Assembly (NCBI GenBank): GCA_964407855.1 | Contig: CAYOXI010000027.1 | Span: 1 to 32,939 of the forward strand | Source of the DNA: SHZI01 sp964407855 | GTDB lineage: Bacteria; Pseudomonadota; Gammaproteobacteria; Steroidobacterales; GCA-2729495 | Direction of reading: 5' to 3' | Length of the DNA: 32,939 nucleotides | Part shown: in pieces, positions 1 through 6,035 of the stretch | Numbering within the stretch: position 1 is the stretch's first letter | Layout of the letters: each line of letters begins with the position of its first letter | Made by a program: the position numbers and the translations under genes | Notes under the pieces: model-generated | Database searches by the model: none | Seen by the model: the letters and a program-made list of their open reading frames with translations, nothing else | Told to the model about the DNA's origin: nothing

Positions 1-1233
1 CTGCGCGACGGCATCTGGCGGGCCGAGGTCGACCACTTTGGTCGCACCCTGCCCTTCACCTTCGAAGTGCAGCGGTCGGCCAGCGGGGATGTCGAGGTCA
101 CCTACCTCAACGGTCCCGAGCGCATGCCGGTGGAGCAGGTGATCTACGACGGGGGCGAAAAACTCGAGCTGGCCTTTCCATCCTATTCGGCAAATCTCGT
201 TGCGACCGTCCGGGATGGCCGCCTCGAGGGAGAGATCCTGTTGCAGCGGCGGGAACGTGACTTCCGGCTGCCGGTCACCGCGATCCATGGCGAGGCACAC
301 CGCTTCTTTCCGGAGCCCGCCGCAGAGTACGCCGATCTTGGCGGACGGTGGGAAGTGGAGATTTCGGTGCCTGCGCTGGGCTTTACGCAGCCGGCCATGG
401 CCCTGCTGACCCAGGAAGGTGCCTCCATCTCGGGCACGATGCTGACCCAGGTCGGCGACTTCCGCTTCCTGGCGGGCGAAGTGCGTGGCAACGAGCTGTA
501 TCTCTCCGCCTTCGACGGCGGTGGTACGCAGCTGTGGCTCGCCACGCTGCAGCCCGACGGCACGCTGGCCGGCAGCTTCGACTCGGTCACCTATACCAAC
601 GCCGGGTGGACGGCGCGCCGCAATCCCGACTTCGAGCTCGAGGATCCCCTGGCTGTCACCTACCTTAAGCCGGGCTTCGACCGCGTCGACTTCACCTTCC
701 CGGATCTGGACGGCAGCCCGGTCTCGCTGTCCGACTCGCGCTATGACGGCAAGGTGGTACTCGTGGTGATCGGCGGCTCCTGGTGCCCCAGTTGCCACGA
801 CGAGGCCAAATTCATGGTGCCCTTCCACGCCGAGCATGAAGCCCGGGGACTGGAGGTGGTCTATGTGATGTTCGAGTACTCCGACGACTTCAGCGCGGTC
901 GCGAAGCAGCTCACGGCCTTTCGTGACCGCTATGCCATCCGCCATCCGATCCTGTTTGCCGGCGACTCCTCGCGCCAGAGCCGCGGCGAGCTGATCCCGG
1001 CGCTGAATGACATCACGGCCTTTCCGACCACGCTGTTTATCGACCGGCGCGGCAAGGTGCGTCGCATCCACACCGCTTTCCCCGGTCCGGCCACCGGCCA
1101 GCTCCATCTGGACTACCAGCGCGAGTTGCGCAGCTTCGTCGGGATGCTCCTCGAGGAGCCTGGCCCTGATCCTGGGCCGGGAGCCACCACGAACTTAAGC
1201 AAGACAGGTATGGGAATCGAATGGACAAGGTAA
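1..1233 (+). CDS. TlpA-like thioredoxin-fold protein, 5' end cut by window edge
   Basis: The frame is open from base 1, so the N-terminus (probably a signal or lipoprotein peptide) is missing; 410 residues are visible. The first ~210 residues are beta-rich with no motif I recognise. A TlpA/AhpC-TSA type thioredoxin domain follows from about residue 225: a PDLDG-containing start, the redox motif W-C-P-S-C at 781-795, and the cis-Pro region FPTTLFID at 1021-1044. Proteins of this kind act outside the cytoplasm as thiol-disulfide reductants or in cytochrome c maturation; which role applies here is not shown. The last ~25 residues are rich in Pro and Gly and follow a perfect 14-base palindrome (1146-1159), so the tail beyond the fold may be an extension. 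The stop overlaps the start of the next reading frame at 1221. The thioredoxin fold is clear; the specific function is not. Confidence 0.8.
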   Translation: MRDGIWRAEVDHFGRTLPFTFEVQRSASGDVEVTYLNGPERMPVEQVIYDGGEKLELAFPSYSANLVATVRDGRLEGEILLQRRERDFRLPVTAIHGEAHRFFPEPAAEYADLGGRWEVEISVPALGFTQPAMALLTQEGASISGTMLTQVGDFRFLAGEVRGNELYLSAFDGGGTQLWLATLQPDGTLAGSFDSVTYTNAGWTARRNPDFELEDPLAVTYLKPGFDRVDFTFPDLDGSPVSLSDSRYDGKVVLVVIGGSWCPSCHDEAKFMVPFHAEHEARGLEVVYVMFEYSDDFSAVAKQLTAFRDRYAIRHPILFAGDSSRQSRGELIPALNDITAFPTTLFIDRRGKVRRIHTAFPGPATGQLHLDYQRELRSFVGMLLEEPGPDPGPGATTNLSKTGMGIEWTR

Positions 1234-1755
1234 TCAGGTCGGGCCGCGGCAGTCGCCGCGATCTCCTGGTTGGTGCGGCAGCCGGCGTGGCTGCGGCAGC
1301 ACTGCCAACGACGGGGATTGCCGCCACCCCGATGCGCATGAAGGACCCGGCATGGAACCGGGACGCCTTCGCCCGCATCCAGGGCAACCTGGATTTCGGC
1401 AAGGTGTAGTACGGCTGGTGGACAACGGTGACAGGTTCGACCAGAAGCTGCTCCGGGAAGTCGTCTTCTACAAGGATCTCGCCACCGGCGAGATCCTCGA
1501 AACCTTCCTGAATCCCTATACCAGCGAGGAGGTTCGCGTCGTGCCGGTCACCAACGACCCCTTCAACCTGGTGATCGAGAAGTACTACCCGAACACCGTG
1601 GTCCTTGAGACCGACATCCACCTGTTCTACCCGTCGGCGCTCCAGCCGGACAAGTGGCCTCGGGAATCAGCGGGCAAGAACGTCCGCGTGTCGGAAATGC
1701 TCCGCTACGTGATCCGGCGGGAGGATCTGGAGAACCCCGCAAAGACCTCCGTCGG
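1221..1755 (+). pseudogene. Decayed Tat-exported DUF1838 family gene
   Basis: The start at 1221 gives a twin-arginine signal (SRRDLL, then an Ala-rich hydrophobic stretch) and the DUF1838-like beginning RIQGNLDFGK. A TAG stop follows at 1407-1409. Homology resumes in another frame from about 1408 (VDNGD, KLLREVVFY, LNPYTSEEVRVVPVTNDPFN) and stops near 1750, well before the usual end of the family. The central ~30-40 residues are missing, as is the C-terminal half. I see two lesions: an internal out-of-frame deletion near 1405-1420, and a 3' truncation where the sequence joins the antisense GNAT gene. DUF1838 proteins are exported proteins of unknown function. The family call rests on recognised motif spacing; a database search was not possible. 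An assembly error could mimic the lesions. Confidence 0.7.
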
Positions 1756-2261
1756 GGTGCTTCCGCAACATAGATCAGGAACTCCCGGCCGTCGGCGTCC
1801 ACTTCCTCGCCGGCGCAATGCATGCCCGCCCTTTCGGCCGCGCGCCGGGACGGGACATTGGCGGGTGCGATGGTGGCCACCAGCCGCGGCAGGCCGAGCT
1901 GCCCGAGGCCGTAGGCCAGCAGCCCGTTCACCAGCTCCGTACCAAGGCCTTGCCCCCACAACCCGGGGCGCAGCGCGTAGATGATCTCGAAATCCCGGCG
2001 CCGGACGGCCGGAACGATGCCGCAGTAGCCTGCGAGTTGTGGCTCGCTGCGGACCAACACGGCCGACGCGCCGTAGCCCCGCCGCGCGTAGTGACCTAAC
2101 GACTCCCCGATCCACTCACGACAGCGGTCCGGGCTCAGTACCTCGCCCTCACCCACATGGCGCATCACCCGGGGATCGCCGCAGACATGATGCAGGGCGG
2201 GCGCATCAGCCTGCGTGAAGGGGCGGGTGGAAAGGCGGAGCGTGTCGAACAACGAGGTCAT
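1563..2261 (-). CDS. GNAT family N-acetyltransferase with an aberrant C-terminal tail
   Basis: Residues 1-168 form a RimJ/RimL-type GNAT domain: strand LRLSTRPFTQADAPAL near the start, acetyl-CoA loop RPGLWGQGLGTEL at 98-110, and the late AAERAGM motif at 141-147. These enzymes move an acetyl group from acetyl-CoA to an amine; the substrate is not predictable here. The fold ends at about residue 168 (FLIYVAEA, near 1757). The remaining ~64 residues are low-complexity Arg/Pro/Gly sequence read antisense through the DUF1838 remnant, so the native stop appears to have been lost. A possible -10 element (TATTAT on the minus strand, 2293-2298) lies about 30 bases upstream of the ATG. The enzyme may still fold, with a nonsense tail, or the gene may be decaying. 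Confidence 0.75.
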   Translation of the reverse strand: MTSLFDTLRLSTRPFTQADAPALHHVCGDPRVMRHVGEGEVLSPDRCREWIGESLGHYARRGYGASAVLVRSEPQLAGYCGIVPAVRRRDFEIIYALRPGLWGQGLGTELVNGLLAYGLGQLGLPRLVATIAPANVPSRRAAERAGMHCAGEEVDADGREFLIYVAEAPRRRSLRGSPDPPAGSRSGAFPTRGRSCPLIPEATCPAGAPTGRTGGCRSQGPRCSGSTSRSPG

Positions 2262-2476
2262 GACCGATCAACGTCGCCTGATGACGGTCAGCATAATAAA
2301 ACGGCCCCGTTGATGCAGGCAGAAGCAGACGACGGGTCGCATGGCTCCGGATATCATGCGGCGAGGTTGCCGGCGCGACCACGCTTTGGACAGGTGGCCC
2401 GTGCAACATCTCGCCGGGGGACGTTAACAATCTGGTGACACATGGCCGGATACCGGATCTATAAGGTTCTGACCCT

Positions 2477-3670
2477 GTGAAAAAGTCGATCGTCAGTCCG
2501 CTGCTCGCCCTCGCCGTGCTGCTCCCCCCCCAGGCTCCCGCCGAAGAGCCTGGGGGCTTCAGTCTGGACGTCGCCTATACGGGCGAGCCCATCCGTAACC
2601 TGCGGGGCGGCTTGCAGCGCGGCAGCAGCTATCTCGACAACCTGGACATCCAGCTCAGCGCCGACCGGGGCAGCCTGTTCGGCATTCCCGGCCTGTCCGG
2701 CCTGCTCTACGTGCTGCGCAACAATACCTCGGAGTTCAGCAGCGAGTTCGTCGGCGATGCCCAGGTGGTCAGCAACATCGACGCGCCGGGTGACTGGCGA
2801 CTCTTCGAGGCCTGGCTGGACTGGGCGCCGGGCGACAGCGAGCTTTTCTCCGCGCGGCTCGGCCTCTACGACATCAACAGCGAGTTCGACAGCATCGAGA
2901 CCGCAGGTCTCTTTCTGGCCAGCGCCCAGGGCATGGGCACGGATTTCGGCCAGACCGGGCAGAACGGCCCGTCGACCTTCCCCGTCTCGGCCCTCGCACT
3001 GCGCCTGCTGACCACGGCGGAGAATGGTGCCTACGGGCAATTCGCCGTGGCGGACGGCGTCCCCGGTAATCCAGATGACCCGACCAGCAACCGCATCGAC
3101 CTGTCGTCCGACGACGGTGCGCTGCTGACCATGGAGGGTGGCTGGGCCGGCGGCGACTGGCGCAAACTCGCGGTCGGATTCTGGCATTACACCGGCGATT
3201 TCGACCGCCTGGTCGGCGCCATCGACGATGAGCCGCTCCAGGGCGACGGCAACTCCGGCTGGTACCTGATTGCCGACCGGACGCTGTGGTCCGGGGACGG
3301 CGGCACGGCCGCGGGCTACCTCCGCTACGGCCGTGCGGATGACCGCTACAACGTGTTTGACGGCTACCTCGGCACGGGTGTCACGCTGACCGGCTTCTGG
3401 CCCGGCCGGGCGGACGACACCGTGGGCCTCGCGGTCGCGATGGCCTTTACCGGCAGTGATTACCGGCAGTCCCAGCATCTGGCCGGAGAACCCGCCGACA
3501 GCCATGAAACCAGTATCGAGCTCACCTACCGGGCACCGGTCACCGACTGGCTTACGCTCCAGCCGAGCACCCAGTACATCGTCAATCCAGGCACCAATCC
3601 GTTGCTGGACGACGCCTGGACGATTGCCCTGCGTTTCGAGATCGCCCTCTCGTATCCCTTTGGGGGCTGA
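2477..3670 (+). CDS. OprB-type carbohydrate-selective porin
   Basis: This is a 397-residue outer-membrane protein. A signal peptide (Lys-Lys, hydrophobic core, Ala-rich end at about residue 22) precedes a beta-rich body ending in an aromatic-containing strand. Features of the OprB family (PF04966) include LDNLDIQLSADRG early, the FEAWLDW segment, LYDINSEFDS, and the FPVSALALRL stretch. OprB-like porins form 16-stranded barrels that let sugars or other small hydrophilic solutes into the periplasm; substrate here is unknown. The start is GTG at 2477, preceded by a weak AAGG (2462-2465). The 215-base region 2262-2476 separates it from the divergent GNAT gene. A palindrome (3674-3687) lies just after its stop. 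The family call is firm; the solute is not determined. Confidence 0.82.
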   Translation: MKKSIVSPLLALAVLLPPQAPAEEPGGFSLDVAYTGEPIRNLRGGLQRGSSYLDNLDIQLSADRGSLFGIPGLSGLLYVLRNNTSEFSSEFVGDAQVVSNIDAPGDWRLFEAWLDWAPGDSELFSARLGLYDINSEFDSIETAGLFLASAQGMGTDFGQTGQNGPSTFPVSALALRLLTTAENGAYGQFAVADGVPGNPDDPTSNRIDLSSDDGALLTMEGGWAGGDWRKLAVGFWHYTGDFDRLVGAIDDEPLQGDGNSGWYLIADRTLWSGDGGTAAGYLRYGRADDRYNVFDGYLGTGVTLTGFWPGRADDTVGLAVAMAFTGSDYRQSQHLAGEPADSHETSIELTYRAPVTDWLTLQPSTQYIVNPGTNPLLDDAWTIALRFEIALSYPFGG

Positions 3671-3673
3671 CGC

Positions 3674-3687
3674 TTGCCGGTGGGCAA
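3674..3687. promoter_or_regulatory. Perfect 5-4-5 palindrome upstream of fixL
   Basis: The sequence reads TTGCC-GGTG-GGCAA between the porin stop (3670) and the fixL start (3712). The 5-4-5 geometry is that of CRP/FNR-family operators, and it fits the FixK2-type pattern TTG(A/C)-N6-(T/G)CAA from established knowledge. Its centre is only about 31 bases before the fixL ATG, which is too close for classic class II activation of fixL from that start. It could instead be a repressor site or a short transcript-end stem for the porin. No binding is shown. Confidence 0.35.
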
Positions 3688-3711
3688 CCGCCCGCCTAGA
3701 CTCCGGCTCCA

Positions 3712-4836
3712 ATGCCCCCACCTCCCCCTTTTAGCGGCACGGCAGACCCCGAGCAGCTGCTTGCCCTTTTCGACGGCCTCGTAGAAGCGATGATCATTGC
3801 CGACGAGCATGGCCTGATCGAGCGTTTCAACCGGGCAGCTGAGAAAATGTTCGGGTACAAGGCTGATGAGGCCATTGGCCGCAACCTCACGCTGCTGATG
3901 CCGCCACCCGACCGGGACCTGCACGACGAATACATGCGCCACTACCAGGCCACGGGTGAAAGAAAGATCATCGGCATCGGCCGTGAAGTAAGGGCCCAGC
4001 ACCGAAACGGCACTGTTTTCTACGTGGACCTCGCCATCGCGGAGGTGCGCCACCAGCAGACGGTACGTTACGTCGGCATCATGCGCGACGTGACCGAGCG
4101 CAGGCTGGCCGAGGAACAGGCAATCCGGCGCCGGGACGAAATGATCCGGGTGAGCCGGCTCACCACCATGGGCGAGATGGCAGCCGCGATGGCCCATGAA
4201 CTGAACCAGCCCCTGACCGCGATATCCAACTACGCGAATGCCTGCCGGCGCCTGCTGGCGGCCGGTGATTCGGCGGAAATAGACGCGGCACTGGAGAAGA
4301 TCTCCGGCCAGGCGCAGCGGGCCGGTCAGGTAATCCGGCGAATGCGCTCCTTCGTGAAGTTCGACGACAGCCGGCGGCACCCCCTGTTCCTCAGTGAGGT
4401 CATCCAGGAGATCCGGCCGCTGGCGGAACTGGATGCAAAGGCCAACAACATCCGCCTCGAGATCCGGGGCTTCGACGCTCTCCCCGAGGTGGTCGCTGAT
4501 CCGGTGCAGCTCCAGCAGGTGCTGCTCAATCTCATCCGCAATGGCATCGACGCAATGCCGGAGACGCTGCCTGCAAGTCGCCGCCTGTGCGTGACGGGCG
4601 AAGCCGGCGACAACGACGAGATCCGCATTCACGTCATCGACAATGGCACCGGCGTCCCGGCCGAGGTGGCCAGCCGGCTGTTCGAGCCGTTCTTCACCAC
4701 CAAGGCGTCAGGCATGGGTCTCGGGCTCGCCATCAGCCGCACCATCGTCGAAGGCCACGGCGGCCACCTGAGCTGCAGCACGAATCCGGCCGGCGGCGCC
4801 ACTTTCACCTTCACTCTGCCCACCAGGATCGACTGA
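3712..4836 (+). CDS. fixL: Haem-PAS oxygen sensor histidine kinase FixL
   Basis: FixL autophosphorylates at low O2 and passes phosphate to FixJ. The 374-residue protein is soluble, with no membrane segment. A PAS domain spans about 15-130; it keeps the proximal haem histidine in the LHDEY motif (His71) and the arginine that contacts bound O2 in the IIGIGRE motif (Arg91), both matching rhizobial FixL. The HisKA H-box is AHELNQPL with His162, the N-box is NLIRNG at 273-278, and the ATP-lid glycines are DNGTG at 310-314 and GMGLGL at 334-339. It lies directly upstream of fixJ with two bases between them. No strong Shine-Dalgarno is seen before 3712, but the PAS domain needs this start. It faces the cbb3 operon, which fits a role in microaerobic control. 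Function is inferred from the family and the preserved haem residues. Confidence 0.9.
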   Translation: MPPPPPFSGTADPEQLLALFDGLVEAMIIADEHGLIERFNRAAEKMFGYKADEAIGRNLTLLMPPPDRDLHDEYMRHYQATGERKIIGIGREVRAQHRNGTVFYVDLAIAEVRHQQTVRYVGIMRDVTERRLAEEQAIRRRDEMIRVSRLTTMGEMAAAMAHELNQPLTAISNYANACRRLLAAGDSAEIDAALEKISGQAQRAGQVIRRMRSFVKFDDSRRHPLFLSEVIQEIRPLAELDAKANNIRLEIRGFDALPEVVADPVQLQQVLLNLIRNGIDAMPETLPASRRLCVTGEAGDNDEIRIHVIDNGTGVPAEVASRLFEPFFTTKASGMGLGLAISRTIVEGHGGHLSCSTNPAGGATFTFTLPTRID

Positions 4837-4838
4837 GC

Positions 4839-5471
4839 ATGGAAAAGACATCCCCCCGGATCTGCATTGTCGATGACGACGAGGCCGTCCGCGATTCACT
4901 CCGGATGCTGCTGCGGAGCGCGGGCCTGCCGGCCGAGACCTTTGCCTCCGGCGAGGAGTTCCTGGCGGCCTGGACTCCCGACTGGCACGGCTGCCTGATA
5001 CTGGACGTGCGCATGCCCGGGCTTTCCGGCATGGAAGTCCAGAAGCAGCTCATTGAGCGGCAGGCATCACTTGCGATCGTGTTTGTCACGGGACACGGGG
5101 ATATCCCGATGGCGGTGGAGGCGCTGCACCTCGGGGCCTTCGACTTCGTGCAGAAGCCCTTCACTGAAGAGGAAATCCTTGACCGGGTGCGGCGCGCGCT
5201 GGAAGCCGACCAGGAACGGGAAGCGCTGCGGGCGGCCCGGCAGGCTGTCGAAGACCGGCACGCCAGCCTGACGTCGCGCGAGCGGGAGGTGATGGCCAGC
5301 GTGATCCGGGGCCATGCCAACAAGGTGATCGGCTTTGACCTCAACCTGAGCCAGCGCACCGTCGAGATTCATCGGGCCCGGGTCATGGAGAAGATGCAGG
5401 CGCGGTCACTCGCCGACCTGGTCCGGATGGGCATGCTGCTCGAGGCGCGGGAGGCGCGGGAGACGCGCTGA
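4839..5471 (+). CDS. fixJ: FixJ-type response regulator with LuxR-family HTH
   Basis: This 210-residue regulator is the expected partner of FixL. The receiver domain (about 6-122) has the acidic cluster VDDDE at 11-15, the phospho-acceptor Asp56 in LILDVRMPG, Thr84 in FVTGHGD and Lys106 in FVQKPF. The C-terminal GerE/LuxR helix-turn-helix has LTSREREVM and the recognition helix region LSQRTVEIHRARVMEKM. The ATG at 4839 was chosen because it begins the receiver fold and sits two bases after the fixL stop (TGAGCATG). Phospho-FixJ normally activates fixK and related promoters; no fixK is present in this window, so its targets here are unknown. The 3' end is one base from the stop of the convergent receiver gene. 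Confidence 0.92.
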   Translation: MEKTSPRICIVDDDEAVRDSLRMLLRSAGLPAETFASGEEFLAAWTPDWHGCLILDVRMPGLSGMEVQKQLIERQASLAIVFVTGHGDIPMAVEALHLGAFDFVQKPFTEEEILDRVRRALEADQEREALRAARQAVEDRHASLTSREREVMASVIRGHANKVIGFDLNLSQRTVEIHRARVMEKMQARSLADLVRMGMLLEAREARETR

Positions 5472-5472
5472 C

Positions 5473-5880
5473 TCAGTGCGGCGGCAGCGTGTAGCGCAGC
5501 CGCCTGGCCAGCTGCTGTTCGACCAGCGGCTTCGGCAGGTAGTCCCGGGCGCCGGCCCGCAGTGCCAGCACCGCCCGATCCAGCTGGCTGTCCCGGGTGA
5601 GGAAGATCACGGGCAGGTTGATCTGCCGCAGCTTCAATGCAGCCAGCAGCGCCAGGCCGTCCATGCCCGGCAGGTTCATCTCGCTCACCACGGCAACGGG
5701 AAGGTCAGCGGGCGAAAACCGCTCCAGCAGCTCCTCGGCTGACTGCATCACAACCCCTGACGACCCGAGGCGCTCGACCAGTGAACGCACGACGGCCGCG
5801 TCGGCCGCCGCCGGGTCAACAATGTAGATGGTCCCGGCCATCAGCATGTAATCAGTGGCCCCGACCATCCGGGTGTCCAT
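5473..5880 (-). CDS. Stand-alone degenerate receiver domain protein, Glu at phospho site
   Basis: The protein is a single receiver (REC) fold with no output domain, about 135 residues. In the motif VVSEMNLPGMDG, the residue aligned with the phospho-accepting Asp is Glu (GAG codon). The usual acidic pair is also altered (IVDP). The conserved Thr (FLTRD) and Lys (YLPKPL) remain. The Glu may mimic a permanently phosphorylated state, or the protein may have lost switching. It is the last gene of the cco operon: the ATG at 5880 overlaps the ccoS stop (TGATG), although internal ATGs 12-14 residues later are also possible. It converges on fixJ with a one-base gap. A role like that of FixT, a single-domain receiver that inhibits FixL, is inference from context; the protein has no Cys, so it lacks the Fe-S site described for Caulobacter FixT. 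Confidence 0.8.
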   Translation of the reverse strand: MDTRMVGATDYMLMAGTIYIVDPAAADAAVVRSLVERLGSSGVVMQSAEELLERFSPADLPVAVVSEMNLPGMDGLALLAALKLRQINLPVIFLTRDSQLDRAVLALRAGARDYLPKPLVEQQLARRLRYTLPPH

Positions 5881-6035
5881 CAAGGATCAGCATCTTCACG
5901 CTCCTCCTCCAGCGGACTCACCGCGGCCAGATCCAGGTCGTCAAACTGCCCGGTGTTCACGGCCCAGAAGAAGGCCCAGACTGCGAGCCCACAGAGCAAC
6001 AGCCCGAGCGGCACGAGTACATAGAGAATGATCAT
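5880..6035 (-). CDS. ccoS: cbb3 oxidase maturation protein CcoS
   Basis: This 51-residue protein has one N-terminal membrane helix (MIILYVLVPLGLLLCGLAVW), then the typical CcoS segment AFFWAVNTGQFDDLD and an acidic tail. CcoS is needed for assembly of active cbb3 oxidase, in the insertion of haem and/or Cu cofactors into CcoN. The ATG at 6035 overlaps the ccoI stop (ATGA), and the stop overlaps the start of the downstream receiver gene. The size and the FWAVNTGQFDDL signature make the identification strong. Confidence 0.92.
   Translation of the reverse strand: MIILYVLVPLGLLLCGLAVWAFFWAVNTGQFDDLDLAAVSPLEEEREDADP

Noticed and set aside
1146..1178. Palindrome plus GGCCC/GGGCC stem as a terminator for the TlpA-like gene
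   Set aside because: They lie inside the coding frame and no T-run follows; could be chance in GC-rich DNA.
2435..2465. GTGACA ... TATAAG as a promoter for the porin gene
   Set aside because: The -10 would lie about 12 bases before the start codon and the spacer is 19 bases, so I do not support it.
2459..3721. Long minus-strand frame antisense to the porin
   Set aside because: It encodes Gly/Val/Arg-rich sequence without motifs and is fully explained as a shadow of the OprB-like gene in GC-rich DNA.
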